Notes: a model not told the origin generated them from the letters alone. 64,000 nt of DNA from Fen-1273 sp963748405 (GCA_963748405.1 CAVVIT010000011.1:558001-622000), one strand, 5' to 3'. Shown: positions 1 through 8,644, numbered from the stretch's first letter. Made by a program: numbers and translations.

Positions 1-269
1 GTCCAGATGTAGTTGTCGTGAATGGAATTCGGATCGGAAGGATCGTGCCGGTAGACGGTGAACGCGTAGCCGTCGAACCTGTTGAGCCCGTCCTGCGTCC
101 CGAACCACATGAATCCACGGCGGTCCTGAAGGATGGCATTGACGGTGGATTGAGACAGCCCCTGCGAGAGGCGTTTGAAACGGACCGGATCCGCCCCTGC
201 CCGGAGGGGGGAGGGGGCGCAAAGGAAACAGAAGATGATGAGAAGGGGCAGAATCCGGATGGGGTTCAT
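1..269 (-). CDS. Two-component regulator propeller sensor, N-terminal part (cut by window edge)
   Basis: Only the first 89 codons are present; the gene continues beyond base 1. Residues 1-24 form a signal peptide (short basic start, then a long hydrophobic stretch ending near LRAG). Next comes a typical first blade of a regulator-propeller (Reg_prop) domain: LSQGLSQSTVNAILQD followed by GFMWFGTQDGLNRFDGY and an H-D-P-S-D-P-N-S turn. In known relatives this periplasmic propeller precedes a membrane helix and a histidine kinase, hybrid kinase, diguanylate cyclase or DNA-binding output, which cannot be seen here. The ATG at 267-269 is chosen because the signal peptide begins directly after it. 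Family assignment is firm; the output domain is unknown. Confidence 0.85.
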   Translation of the reverse strand, partial: MNPIRILPLLIIFCFLCAPSPLRAGADPVRFKRLSQGLSQSTVNAILQDRRGFMWFGTQDGLNRFDGYAFTVYRHDPSDPNSIHDNYIW

Positions 270-362
270 CGTCGAGAGCAATCGTCCGCCCACAATCTAT
301 GAATGCCCGCTCACAAACTCAACTGACCGGTTCGCCCCCGCATTCGCGTGTTTTCCCCGGGG

Positions 363-1088
363 TCACGATCCGTGTTCCACTCCGGAGGTGATCTTAAGGT
401 AGGGGTTTCCATCTTCCGACCAAACGCGAATGGTGAACCCGCTCTCGCGGAACGTCCGTTCCTCCGCACCGGTGACGTCCCGGTAGCGGGCAGGGAGCAG
501 GAACACGGCGGAAGTGTCCCTCCCCTCGAAACGGAGAAGCGGAACGCTCTCCGAACCGATCTCCGCCATCTTGCAGCCGGCCAGCGTGGAGTAGTCCGCG
601 CGCCGCGGCGGCGAGACGTCGATGCCGTGGTGTTCTCTGAACCAGGAGCGCACGGTCTGCGCATCGCCGCGCAGGGGATGGGTCTGGTCGATGAGCGGGT
701 AATGTGCCACGGCCCAGGAAACAACGCGGTCCGTCTCCCGGTCCTGCGTGCGGAGGACGATGAGCACCGCCGTCAGAATGAAAAGGGCGAGACCCGCCGC
801 ACGCGCCGCCCATGCGAAGCGCGCGCGGGCGGGGATCCGCACCGGGCCGGCGTTCCGGCTTTCTCCGGCGCGTCCCGCCCGGGAGAGCCGTTCCCGGATC
901 CTGATCGTGGAGCGGCGGAACGGCGTGGAAGCGTTGTGAACCTGCCGGGCGAAGGCTCTCTCTTCTTCAAGTTCACGGCGGCACTCCTCGCACGTGGCGA
1001 GGTGAGCGGCGATCGCCGCCTCCTCATCGGCCGGGAGCTGACGGCCCGCATAGAAGACAAGGTCTCTCCGGCAGTCGTCACATGTCAT
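363..1088 (-). CDS. Anti-sigma factor with zinc-finger N-terminus and one membrane helix
   Basis: A 241-residue protein. The cytoplasmic N-terminus has C3/C6 and the zinc anti-sigma motif H29-x3-C33-x2-C36. A single membrane helix lies around residues 91-112, followed by an outer domain of about 130 residues with no family I recognise. The start overlaps the end of the upstream ECF sigma gene by 11 bases, so the two are translationally coupled. By analogy it holds the sigma factor at the membrane and releases it on an envelope signal. The function as cognate anti-sigma is inferred from motif and position. Confidence 0.85.
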   Translation of the reverse strand: MTCDDCRRDLVFYAGRQLPADEEAAIAAHLATCEECRRELEEERAFARQVHNASTPFRRSTIRIRERLSRAGRAGESRNAGPVRIPARARFAWAARAAGLALFILTAVLIVLRTQDRETDRVVSWAVAHYPLIDQTHPLRGDAQTVRSWFREHHGIDVSPPRRADYSTLAGCKMAEIGSESVPLLRFEGRDTSAVFLLPARYRDVTGAEERTFRESGFTIRVWSEDGNPYLKITSGVEHGS

Positions 1089-1692
1089 GGCTGTCCCTGT
1101 TCTTCTGTGTGATCAACGCGGTCCTCAGCATCTTTGCCGCCCTGCTGACCCTCTGGCGCGCTGCGGCGGGATGGATGCCGAGCGTCACGGCGATCTTTGC
1201 GTACGGCCATTCCTCAAGGTAGTGGTAGACGGCCGCCTCCCTGTACGTATCGGGAAGAGATTCGATCGCCCTGACGATCGCGTCCAGTGAGGGGCCGGGT
1301 TCCCCGCTGTCGCTCTCCTCTTCCGCGATGCCTTCCCCCATCTCCCGGATCACCGCGGGGTCGGTCGGGGTCCCGCGCCGTCGCGATCTCTTCGCTGCAT
1401 CCACGGCCGCGTTGTGCGCGATCCGCCTCAGCCATCCCCAGAGTGAGCCCGCCTCCTGGAGCTGACGCACGGATCGGTCAGCCCGCATCAGCGTTTCCTG
1501 CACCACGTCTTCCGCGTCCTGGATGTGCCGCACGAGGGAAAGGACGTACGAGAGGAGAGGACCCTGGAAACGGTCCGCCGCCTCGCCGAAGGCGCCCGGT
1601 TCCCCCGAACGCCATCGCGATGCGAGTGCGTCGGTGCCCCCGGGCGTCCCGGCCTCCGATCCGATCTCCGGTTCTTTCTGCATCACGTCCAT
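1078..1692 (-). CDS. ECF-type RNA polymerase sigma factor
   Basis: A 204-residue sigma-70 family protein of the extracytoplasmic function class. Region 2 is visible as DAEDVVQETLMRA and GWLRRIAHNAAVDA; region 4 as LPDTYREAAVYHYLEEW, then the helix-turn-helix AKIAVTLGIHPAAARQRVSRA. The linker is acidic (GEGIAEEESDSGEPG). It is followed by, and overlaps, its likely anti-sigma factor. Start ATG is at 1690-1692; an in-frame ATG three codons later is an alternative. Targets are unknown; the adjacent propeller genes are candidates only. Confidence 0.9.
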   Translation of the reverse strand: MDVMQKEPEIGSEAGTPGGTDALASRWRSGEPGAFGEAADRFQGPLLSYVLSLVRHIQDAEDVVQETLMRADRSVRQLQEAGSLWGWLRRIAHNAAVDAAKRSRRRGTPTDPAVIREMGEGIAEEESDSGEPGPSLDAIVRAIESLPDTYREAAVYHYLEEWPYAKIAVTLGIHPAAARQRVSRAAKMLRTALITQKNRDSHDM

Positions 1693-1747
1693 GCGATTAT
1701 CAGGCGGCGCCCCGTATGTGTGCTGTCGTCAGCGGAAGGATGAACGA

Positions 1748-3034
1748 TTACCTGACGACGATCGTTCCTGCCATCCCCATGGAGCGGTGAGGGACGCAGT
1801 AATAGCCGAACGTTCCTTTCCGGTCGAACGTTCGCGTGTACGTCTCTCCCGGCGAGAGGCTGCCGGAATCCCACGCGCCGTCGTTGTCCGTCACCGTGTG
1901 GATCCCCTTCCCGTTGTTCACCCACTCCACGGTCGTTCCCTGATCGACGGTAAGCGTTGCCGGTACGAACCGCGGCGGCGGGCCCTCGATGGTGACCGTG
2001 ACGCGTGTTCCTGTTTCGTATTCCGCCCGTGCGCTTCCCGTGCGGCCCGGCGTTGCGGTCATGCGTGCGCCGCCGCGCGCGGCACACAGGGCGATCTTCC
2101 TCGGTCCTTCCCCCACGGCGACGGTGGATTCAACGTCCCGGTCCCCGAGATCCACGATCGACACCTGGTCGGACGACTCGTCGGTGACGTAGGCGTATTT
2201 GCTGTCGGACGTCGGCGCGATCCAGTGGGGCTTCCTTCCCACCGTGACGGTCCCCGTCACGGTCAGGGCCGACGCATCAATGATCGTGAGATCATTCGTC
2301 GTCTGGTCGACGACAAGGACGGACTTCCCGTCCGGCGTGAATATGACGTGGTGGGGGGCTCCCCCGACGGTGACGGTCCGGACCCGCTTCAACGGGTCCG
2401 TCGAATACCACTGGACTTCGTTCAGGTCCGACTGCGTCGAAACCAGCGTTCTGCCGTCCGGACTCAGGTTGATGGACCGGGGGATCGTGGCCGTGGGGAC
2501 GAACGCTTCCGTCTTCCCGGTGCGGAGATTGATCTTCAGTATGCCGGTCTCTCCGGGTTTCTGTGCCGCGACGTAGAGCGCGTTGCCGTCCGGCGAAGGG
2601 GCCAGGTTGTGCGGATTCGGGGCATCGAACGTGCGGGCGACCTTCAGGTTCCTACCGTCGATTTCAAGCACCTGGTTGTCCCCGAATATGCAGGCGTAGA
2701 CGAACCTGCCGTCCTTCCCGGCGGCGAGCCCGTGAGGCTGCTTCCCGGTCGGGATCGTCTTGATGATCTCGTCGGTCGCCGGGTCGATGACGGAGATCGC
2801 CGAGGATTCGTCGCTGCTGACGAACACCCGGCTGCCGTCGGGAAGGACGGCGATTCCATGCGCCCCGCGGGGGACAGGGACGTGTGTTGTCATCCTGTTG
2901 TCGCGCGTGTCGATGACACCGACCGTGTTCGACTTGAATTCCGTGAAATACGCCCTGGTGTACGCCCCTTCCCCCGCGCCCGCCTCCCGGTGAAACCCGG
3001 CGAATGCGGCCGAAAGCATGAGAACGCGGACCAT
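1748..3034 (-). CDS. Exported YVTN-type beta-propeller fused to a C-terminal cupredoxin domain
   Basis: A 428-residue secreted protein. After a signal peptide (MVRVLMLSAAFAGFHREAGA) come about seven repeats of the YVTN/surface-layer propeller type, with motifs such as GIAVLPDGSRVFVSS and HHVIFTPDGKSVLVVD. The last ~85 residues are a plastocyanin-like domain with a full type-1 copper set: His in KGIHTVTD, then Cys, His and Met in YYCVPHRSMGM. This suggests a periplasmic copper electron carrier or copper-binding redox protein. The ATG at 3034 follows a strong purine-rich ribosome site (GTGAGGAGGCGG); an in-frame ATG at 3070 would add 12 residues. It diverges from the CDF transporter. Confidence 0.82.
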   Translation of the reverse strand: MVRVLMLSAAFAGFHREAGAGEGAYTRAYFTEFKSNTVGVIDTRDNRMTTHVPVPRGAHGIAVLPDGSRVFVSSDESSAISVIDPATDEIIKTIPTGKQPHGLAAGKDGRFVYACIFGDNQVLEIDGRNLKVARTFDAPNPHNLAPSPDGNALYVAAQKPGETGILKINLRTGKTEAFVPTATIPRSINLSPDGRTLVSTQSDLNEVQWYSTDPLKRVRTVTVGGAPHHVIFTPDGKSVLVVDQTTNDLTIIDASALTVTGTVTVGRKPHWIAPTSDSKYAYVTDESSDQVSIVDLGDRDVESTVAVGEGPRKIALCAARGGARMTATPGRTGSARAEYETGTRVTVTIEGPPPRFVPATLTVDQGTTVEWVNNGKGIHTVTDNDGAWDSGSLSPGETYTRTFDRKGTFGYYCVPHRSMGMAGTIVVR

Positions 3035-3151
3035 CCGCCTCCTCACTCCTCCTCCGATCAGGTGCCTCATGACGTGCCCCTTTCTGTTTGTGAGTTCATC
3101 CCTCTTTCTCATAGGACTGTGCCGGGGGCGGAATGTGACAGGCGTAAATCG

Positions 3152-3180
3152 TTGCTTCCCTTTACCCCGTTCCCTATATT
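3152..3180 (+). promoter_or_regulatory. Sigma-70-like promoter of the CDF transporter
   Basis: TTGCTT at 3152-3157, a 17-base spacer, and TATATT at 3175-3180, 20 bases before the ATG at 3200. The predicted transcript has a leader of only about 13 bases, which includes the GGAGCAAGG ribosome site. Confidence 0.6.
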
Positions 3181-3199
3181 TTGCCAAATCGGAGCAAGG

Positions 3200-4582
3200 A
3201 TGACGGTGACGGACAGCTCGACGCGCGAAAAAACACGTGTGGCGCTCTCTTCGGTGCTCGCGGCGGTGTTCATCACGGGGCTGAAGCTCTTCGTGGGACT
3301 GGAGACGAACAGCCTCGGGATCCTCTCGGAAGCCGCGCATTCCGGGCTGGACATGCTCGCCGCCGTCCTGACGCTGGTGGCGGTGATGATCGCCGCCCGT
3401 CCGCCCGATAAGGAGCACCCCTACGGCCACGGGAAAGTCGAGAACATCTCCGCGTTCGTGGAAACCATGCTCCTTGTCATGACCTGCGTCTGGATCATCA
3501 AGGAAGCCGTGGAACGTCTCGTGACGGGGAGCGCCCACGTCGAGGCGAACCTGTGGGGGTTCGGCGTCATTGTCCTCTCCATCGTCGTCGATTTCAGCAG
3601 GTCGCGGGCCCTGGGCCGTGCCGCGAAGAAACACGGGAGCCAGGCGCTCGAGGCCGACGCCCTGCATTTCTCGAGCGATGTTTGGAGCTCTCTCGTCGTC
3701 CTGGCGGGACTCCTGTTCGTACGGCTGGGCCAGCCCCTCGTGGACGCAGTGGCGGCGATCGTGGTGGCAGGGCTCGTGCTCGTGGTGAGTTACCGGATGG
3801 GGAGGCGCACGATCGAGGCGCTGATGGATCGCGTGCCGGAGGGACTGGAGGATGATCTGAGGGCGCTGATGGGGAGCCTGGAGGGTGTTTCGGAGATCAG
3901 GGGGATCCGCCTGCGTCAGTCGGGTTCGAAGATGTTCCTGGACACGACCGTGGCCATCCCACGGACCATGTTGTTTCAGCAGGCCCACGAAGTCATGGAC
4001 AACATCGAGATTTCAGTCGCCACCCGCTATCCCGGCATGGACGTGATCGTTCACGGCGAGCCGTTCGAGCGCGTGGACGAGACGATCGCCGAGCGCGTGC
4101 GGATGATCATCCTCGACAGGGGGCTGGGTGCCCCCCATCACCTGGAGGTCCACCAGAAGGATAACCGGTACCACGTGGAGTTCGACATCGAGTTCTCGAA
4201 GGGAAAGGACTTCGTGGAAGCGCACGACATCACGATGGACATCGAACGGGAGATCCACCAGAGGGTTCCGGGGGTGGAAAAGGTGACGATTCACATGGAA
4301 GAGTACCACCCCGAGATGAGCCAGGTGGGGGAGGAGACCGGGCGTGAGGCGGACCTCCGGGAGCGGGTCAGCCGGTGCATTCGGTCGGAGAACCGCGTCC
4401 TCCGTTTCACCGATCTGGACCTCCTGAAGATCGGCGACAGGTACAATCTCTCGGTCACGTGCGGGTTCGAGAGGGACAGGACGCTCGGCGAAATACACGA
4501 AATCGTCAGCCAGGTCGAAAAGCGCCTCTACGAACAGATCAAGGAACTCCGGCGTGTCACGATCCACGCCGAACCCGCCTGA
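3200..4582 (+). CDS. Cation diffusion facilitator (zinc-type CDF efflux transporter) with long C-terminus
   Basis: A 460-residue member of the CDF family, which exports divalent metals in exchange for protons. The transport site is the zinc-type HxxxD/HxxxD pair: H47/D51 in AAHSGLD (TM2) and H156/D160 in LHFSSD (TM5). The HPYGHGKVE loop motif is at 73-81. Usual CDF proteins have ~300 residues; here the cytoplasmic tail runs ~250 residues and looks like two to three tandem dimerisation (ZT_dimer) units: ...IRLRQSGSKMFLDTT, ...HHLEVHQKDNRYHVEFD, ...LLKIGDRYNLSVTC. Start ATG at 3200 has a good ribosome site (GGAGCAAGG). The reading frame is open far upstream but without transporter sequence. Confidence 0.92.
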   Translation: MTVTDSSTREKTRVALSSVLAAVFITGLKLFVGLETNSLGILSEAAHSGLDMLAAVLTLVAVMIAARPPDKEHPYGHGKVENISAFVETMLLVMTCVWIIKEAVERLVTGSAHVEANLWGFGVIVLSIVVDFSRSRALGRAAKKHGSQALEADALHFSSDVWSSLVVLAGLLFVRLGQPLVDAVAAIVVAGLVLVVSYRMGRRTIEALMDRVPEGLEDDLRALMGSLEGVSEIRGIRLRQSGSKMFLDTTVAIPRTMLFQQAHEVMDNIEISVATRYPGMDVIVHGEPFERVDETIAERVRMIILDRGLGAPHHLEVHQKDNRYHVEFDIEFSKGKDFVEAHDITMDIEREIHQRVPGVEKVTIHMEEYHPEMSQVGEETGREADLRERVSRCIRSENRVLRFTDLDLLKIGDRYNLSVTCGFERDRTLGEIHEIVSQVEKRLYEQIKELRRVTIHAEPA

Positions 4583-4588
4583 AGTCTC

Positions 4589-4978
4589 TCACGCCTTCCG
4601 CGAAAACTGCATCAGTTCGACGGGCGCCCCGTCGTCAAGGATCATCGCCACCCTGACCCCTTCCGACGGCGAACTGACCTCCGCAATGAGCGTCTCGCCC
4701 CGTAACGCCTCATCGAGATCGTCCACTTCAAAGGCGATGTGCGGCACGGTCCGTATGAGGCCGGTCACCGGGCAATCAGGTTCGAATCTCATCCATTCGA
4801 TGCCGTACGGGCTCGTCTCAAACCCCGAGACATGCACCTTCAGGTGCTCGAGATAGACCTCGCCGTCGTGGGGCGTCTCTGTGGGTATCCCCATGTGATG
4901 GTAGCGCCACCCCTTCCGTGACACGGCGCGGGGCGCTTCGTGGGCCTCCCGCTTCGGTTGCGGGTATTCAGGTATCAT
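4589..4978 (-). CDS. Glyoxalase/VOC-fold protein
   Basis: A 129-residue protein of vicinal-oxygen-chelate type. Recognisable pieces are WRYHHMGIPT at the N-terminus, a central HIAFEVDDLDEAL and the C-terminal APVELMQFSRK. Only one VOC unit pair is present, so it likely dimerises. The substrate cannot be read from sequence. Start: ATG at 4978 preceded by GGAGCC. A GTG at 5050, overlapping the stop of the upstream coiled-coil gene as GTGA, would add 24 residues and would couple the two genes. Last gene of the minus-strand run from nhaA. Confidence 0.75.
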   Translation of the reverse strand: MIPEYPQPKREAHEAPRAVSRKGWRYHHMGIPTETPHDGEVYLEHLKVHVSGFETSPYGIEWMRFEPDCPVTGLIRTVPHIAFEVDDLDEALRGETLIAEVSSPSEGVRVAMILDDGAPVELMQFSRKA

Positions 4979-5046
4979 GGAGACAGGCTCCGTGTGAGTG
5001 TCTGTCGTGTCCGTTCCGTGCGCCGGGCGGATCGATTGCACGGCCC

Positions 5047-5334
5047 TCACTTCTTGAAGCGGGCCAGTGCCGATTTGAACGCGCCGTGGATCTCCGTCCA
5101 GCTCTTCTCAAATCCCTCGCGCACATCCTCCCACGCATCGGGTCCGACGGCCTGGATCTGTTTGAGTTTCGATCGGGCGTCGTCGAGCTTTGCGTTGAGG
5201 TCCTTGATCTGGCTCTGGACTTCCGTTTTGGCTTTCGTTCCCGCCTGTTCCGCCCTGCCGCTCAGGTCGTTGAGCTCCTTCTGCCAATCCGTGATCTGCG
5301 ATGACAGCGAATTCAAGAACGTCTTCCTGTCCAT
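5047..5334 (-). CDS. Small coiled-coil (apolipoprotein-like) protein
   Basis: A 95-residue, highly charged protein with no membrane helix. It is almost entirely predicted amphipathic helix or coiled coil (QSQIKDLNAKLDDARSKLKQ), with a W-x-E/D-x-x-x-G pattern near the end. A strong AGGAGG precedes the ATG. It sits 50 bases downstream of the Tyr/Trp-rich exported protein gene, on the same strand. Proteins of this look are often annotated as hypothetical or apolipoprotein A1/A4/E-like; no specific function is supported. Confidence 0.75.
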   Translation of the reverse strand: MDRKTFLNSLSSQITDWQKELNDLSGRAEQAGTKAKTEVQSQIKDLNAKLDDARSKLKQIQAVGPDAWEDVREGFEKSWTEIHGAFKSALARFKK

Positions 5335-5384
5335 GGCGCTCCTCCTGTCTGATGGATTGATCTGATGGCCGTCGCCGCTGTCCC

Positions 5385-7400
5385 TCAGCGCCCGTCCCTG
5401 TCTTTCTCTGGTTTTCGTTCCTTCCGTTCCTGCCGTTCCCGGGCCGGTTTTCTGAATGCTCCCGGTCTGTCGCCCTTCCCCTGTCGCACGTTCGGACCCC
5501 GCCTCGCCGCCGGAGAGGGACGACCCTGGGGTCTTGCCATGTCGACCGCCTGCCGCGGCCTTTCTCCCGCACCGGGGCGGGACACCCCCGTGCTCCATCG
5601 GTCATAGAGCGATGCTGTGCGGACCGGTCCCGTCGATCGCGCGCCTTCGAAGACAGGTCCGCTGCCGGCTCTCCCGGCAACCAGCGGTCTGTACACCGGG
5701 CGATATCCTTCGCGGTAGACCGGTCCGGCGACCGGCCTGTAGACCGGCCGGTACCCCACCGGCCCCCACCAGCCCGCCCGGACTACTCCCCAGTTGTTGT
5801 AGGCAAACCAGCCGCGGGGCCGCCACCAGCCTGACGCATACCCGAATGACCATCCGGTCCACGGGTCATAATGGACCCCGAAACCCCAGGTCCACGGGCG
5901 CGGGTAATAGTAATGCCGGAACCACGGCCGGTAGTAGTACCCCGTCCCGTACACGACCGTCCCGCCGTACACGTAGCTTCCGGTGTAGCCCGGAGTGTAG
6001 CCGACGTAAACGACGTTCGGGGTGTATCCGTAAACGCGGACGTACCGGACGTAGTAGACAGGGTACCGGGGCGGGATGGTATAGATGGGAGGAGGGACCG
6101 AGACGCACACTTCCCACGGCCCGTTCGGCGTTGGTCCGTCGAACCAGACCCCCCTGTCGCAATTGTAAAACCTGTCCCCCACGCGAACGACCGCGGTCGA
6201 CGCGTTCGATGCATACGACATCCCGGTGTTTTCGATCGGTTCGAATGCCGGCGCGCCGTCATACTGGACCTGCGTGGACGCCTTTGTCCGGTCCACTTCG
6301 GCCGTCTGGGGTATCTGCGCGTTGAGAACCGCCTCCTTCGCCGGTACGGTGCCCGCAACGCTCGCCAGGACGTCGTCGCGCGGAGATCCCGGAGGGATCC
6401 GCGCAAAATCGACGGGAAGGCGGGTCGAGGCGACGTATGCCCACGGCCCGCTCAATGTCCGGGCCGTGTACCACCTCCCTGAAATGAGTATGTAGTAGTC
6501 CTGCGATTGTATCGAGAGGAACAGCTTGCTCGGCGTGTTCGAAGCGTACAGAAGCCCGGTCTCCTTGATCGGTGAGAACTGGACCGGGCCGTTGGTGGCG
6601 ATAAGTTCCGCCGGGACGGTGCTCACGATGACCTCCGGAACGCTCCCGCTTTTTTCTGCCGGTGCGTCAGGCGCCGGCATTTCCGCCGCCTGCGTCTCGG
6701 TCTGGGACTTCAGCGCGAGATCGAGCGCCTCCCGGGGAGGGGCTTTCGTGGCTTCCCACGGTCCCGTGATCTCACGGGCGGTATACCAGATATCCCCCCC
6801 CTTGAGAAACAGGGTCCCGCTGCCGGTGTTCTGGACGAGGAAGAACGGCGTGTTGGCGACGCGGCGGAGCGATGTTCCCTCGACATCGATGTACACCGGC
6901 TCACCGTCAAGCAACACGAGAACGGCCGGATGTTCCCGCGTGATGATCTGCGGAGGCGCCACCTCGATTTCTTTCGAAGTCTCTTTCTCCTTTTGCGCGG
7001 TACCGAGCTCTTCGAGGATGTCCTTGAGGGGGAACGAAATATTGAGACGGGGCATTTGCTCTTCCACCGCCGAGGCGACCGGTTTCGGGTCGACTCCTTT
7101 TCCTTCGGGGAATTGTATCTGTGTCACCTTCACGCCGCTGAGCGTGACAGTCCCTGCAGACTTGTCGGTTTGCACGAGGCAGTCCAGCCAGACCGCCCCG
7201 AACACGGGCTCGGCGGCATCCGGTGCGGTAAACGAAACGGCGGCCTGCGCGCCCATGGAAGTGCCCTGGTAGGATTCAATCTGGGGGCTGTAGATCCTGA
7301 TGATTCCCCCGGGGCTGTCGATCTCCCGGGGCCAGTCCGTGCCGCCGGGCGCTTGCCCGGCGAGCAGAATGAGCGCCGCGGCGGTGATTCGTATCGGCAT
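5385..7400 (-). CDS. Exported Tyr/Trp/Gly-rich protein with repeated WYTAR/GPW modules
   Basis: A 671-residue protein with a signal peptide (MPIRITAAALILLAGQAPGG). The middle has three similar modules of ~100 residues, each with a YASN..., a W-Y-T-A-R or equivalent, and a G-P-W: IWYTAREITGPWEA, RWYTARTLSGPWAY and VWFDGPTPNGPWEV. Residues ~455-590 are extraordinarily rich in Tyr, Trp, Gly and Pro (YYYRPWFRHYYYPRPWTWG). The last ~60 residues are Arg/Lys-rich. Similar proteins exist widely and are often labelled carbohydrate-binding or autotransporter on weak grounds. Its gene follows nhaA after 13 bases and has a GAAGGAG ribosome site. Function unknown; surface or envelope location is inferred. 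Confidence 0.8.
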   Translation of the reverse strand: MPIRITAAALILLAGQAPGGTDWPREIDSPGGIIRIYSPQIESYQGTSMGAQAAVSFTAPDAAEPVFGAVWLDCLVQTDKSAGTVTLSGVKVTQIQFPEGKGVDPKPVASAVEEQMPRLNISFPLKDILEELGTAQKEKETSKEIEVAPPQIITREHPAVLVLLDGEPVYIDVEGTSLRRVANTPFFLVQNTGSGTLFLKGGDIWYTAREITGPWEATKAPPREALDLALKSQTETQAAEMPAPDAPAEKSGSVPEVIVSTVPAELIATNGPVQFSPIKETGLLYASNTPSKLFLSIQSQDYYILISGRWYTARTLSGPWAYVASTRLPVDFARIPPGSPRDDVLASVAGTVPAKEAVLNAQIPQTAEVDRTKASTQVQYDGAPAFEPIENTGMSYASNASTAVVRVGDRFYNCDRGVWFDGPTPNGPWEVCVSVPPPIYTIPPRYPVYYVRYVRVYGYTPNVVYVGYTPGYTGSYVYGGTVVYGTGYYYRPWFRHYYYPRPWTWGFGVHYDPWTGWSFGYASGWWRPRGWFAYNNWGVVRAGWWGPVGYRPVYRPVAGPVYREGYRPVYRPLVAGRAGSGPVFEGARSTGPVRTASLYDRWSTGVSRPGAGERPRQAVDMARPQGRPSPAARRGPNVRQGKGDRPGAFRKPARERQERKERKPEKDRDGR

Positions 7401-7413
7401 GAGTGATTCTCCT

Positions 7414-8595
7414 TCACAAAGTAGTGTTCCTGATGGGACGTCGGCCGTTCAGGGATCCGAGAAAAAGGACTCCCGCGACCCCGGCCGTAGCCGATGACGC
7501 CAGAACCGCCATGACGGACGCTTCGACGGTGTGTGTAACGTTGAAAGCAAGGTGAGCGACAAAGACGGACATCGTGAAGCCGATCCCGGCCAGGAGCCCC
7601 GCACCGATGAGGTGGCGCCGGTCCATTTCGTCGGGGAGCGTGCAGAGTCCCGTTGAGAGGGCAACGGAACTGAAGAGAAGTATCCCTGCAGGCTTGCCGA
7701 CGAGAAGTCCCGCCATGATTCCGAGCGAATTGTTCTCGAGAAATCCCGATTCCCAGCCGGGTACAAACCTGATCCCGGTGTTGGCGAGCGCGAAGAGCGG
7801 GAGTATGACGAACGCCACCGGGTTGTGCAGGATGTGCTGGAGCCGTGAGGAAGGGGACGGCTCATCCTCCCTGCCTGAGGGAACCGCAAACGCGAGAAGC
7901 ACGCCCGCGACCGTGGGGTGAATTCCCGAACGTACCATGCAATACCACATGAAGGCTCCGCCCAGCATGTACACGGGAAGGCGTCGTATGTTCAGGCGCC
8001 GCATAAGATAGAGAAAGCCGAACGTGCCCAGGGAGAAGCACAGAAACAGCATCGAAATACCCTGAGTATAGAACACCGCGATGACGAGAATGGCTCCCAG
8101 GTCGTCGATGATTGCCAGCGCGGCGAGGAACACCTTGAGCGAAGAAGGGACCCTCGTTCCCAGGAGCGAGAGGGCCCCCAGGGCGAATGCGATGTCGGTC
8201 GCCATCGGGATCCCGAAACCGGCCTGCCCGGGAGTCCCCCTGTTGAGAAGAAAATGGAGCGAGGCGGGAACGATCATCCCTCCGGCCGCTGCGAGGGCCG
8301 GAAAAAGGGCGCTCCGGGCATCGGAGAGCTCGCCGTGAAGGAATTCCCGCTTGATTTCAAGTCCCACGAGGAGGAAGAACACGGCCATAAGACCGTCGTT
8401 GATCCAGTGCGCGAGCGTGAAATCAGCCCCGAAGGGGGGAAACGGCAGGCTGAGCGGATGGCGCCAGAGTGCCGCGTACGAATCCCCGGCGGGGGAATTC
8501 GCCGCCAGTATCGAAATCACGGTGCAGGAAAAGAGAATAATGCCCCCCGATCGCTCGCTCCGGAAGAACTCCGAAAACAGGCGCGTGAGCCTCAT
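7414..8595 (-). CDS. nhaA: Na+/H+ antiporter NhaA
   Basis: A 393-residue inner-membrane antiporter that exchanges Na+ for H+ and protects against sodium and alkaline pH. Family marks: GLEIKREFLHGEL after TM2, GIPMATDIAFALG, the paired transport aspartates in AIIDDLGAILVIAVFYT, ...GIHPTVAGVLLAF and LIGAGLLAGIGFTMSVFVA. Length matches family members. The ATG at 8593-8595 lies right before the amphipathic N-terminus RLTRLFSEFF typical of NhaA. It is co-directional with the TPR gene (49 bases upstream) and the WYTAR protein gene (13 bases downstream). Confidence 0.95.
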   Translation of the reverse strand: MRLTRLFSEFFRSERSGGIILFSCTVISILAANSPAGDSYAALWRHPLSLPFPPFGADFTLAHWINDGLMAVFFLLVGLEIKREFLHGELSDARSALFPALAAAGGMIVPASLHFLLNRGTPGQAGFGIPMATDIAFALGALSLLGTRVPSSLKVFLAALAIIDDLGAILVIAVFYTQGISMLFLCFSLGTFGFLYLMRRLNIRRLPVYMLGGAFMWYCMVRSGIHPTVAGVLLAFAVPSGREDEPSPSSRLQHILHNPVAFVILPLFALANTGIRFVPGWESGFLENNSLGIMAGLLVGKPAGILLFSSVALSTGLCTLPDEMDRRHLIGAGLLAGIGFTMSVFVAHLAFNVTHTVEASVMAVLASSATAGVAGVLFLGSLNGRRPIRNTTL

Positions 8596-8644
8596 GCGGC
8601 TGCACCGCAGGGATAGCCGTGTCGCCCCTTCAAAGCAGTCCCCG

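Noticed and set aside
1523..3199. Open plus-strand frame continuous with the CDF gene
   Set aside because: It mirrors the real minus-strand propeller gene and encodes no transporter sequence; the CDF homology and ribosome site start at 3200.
3035..3988. Minus-strand open extension upstream of the propeller gene
   Set aside because: It is antisense to the CDF gene, and the signal peptide begins at 3034.
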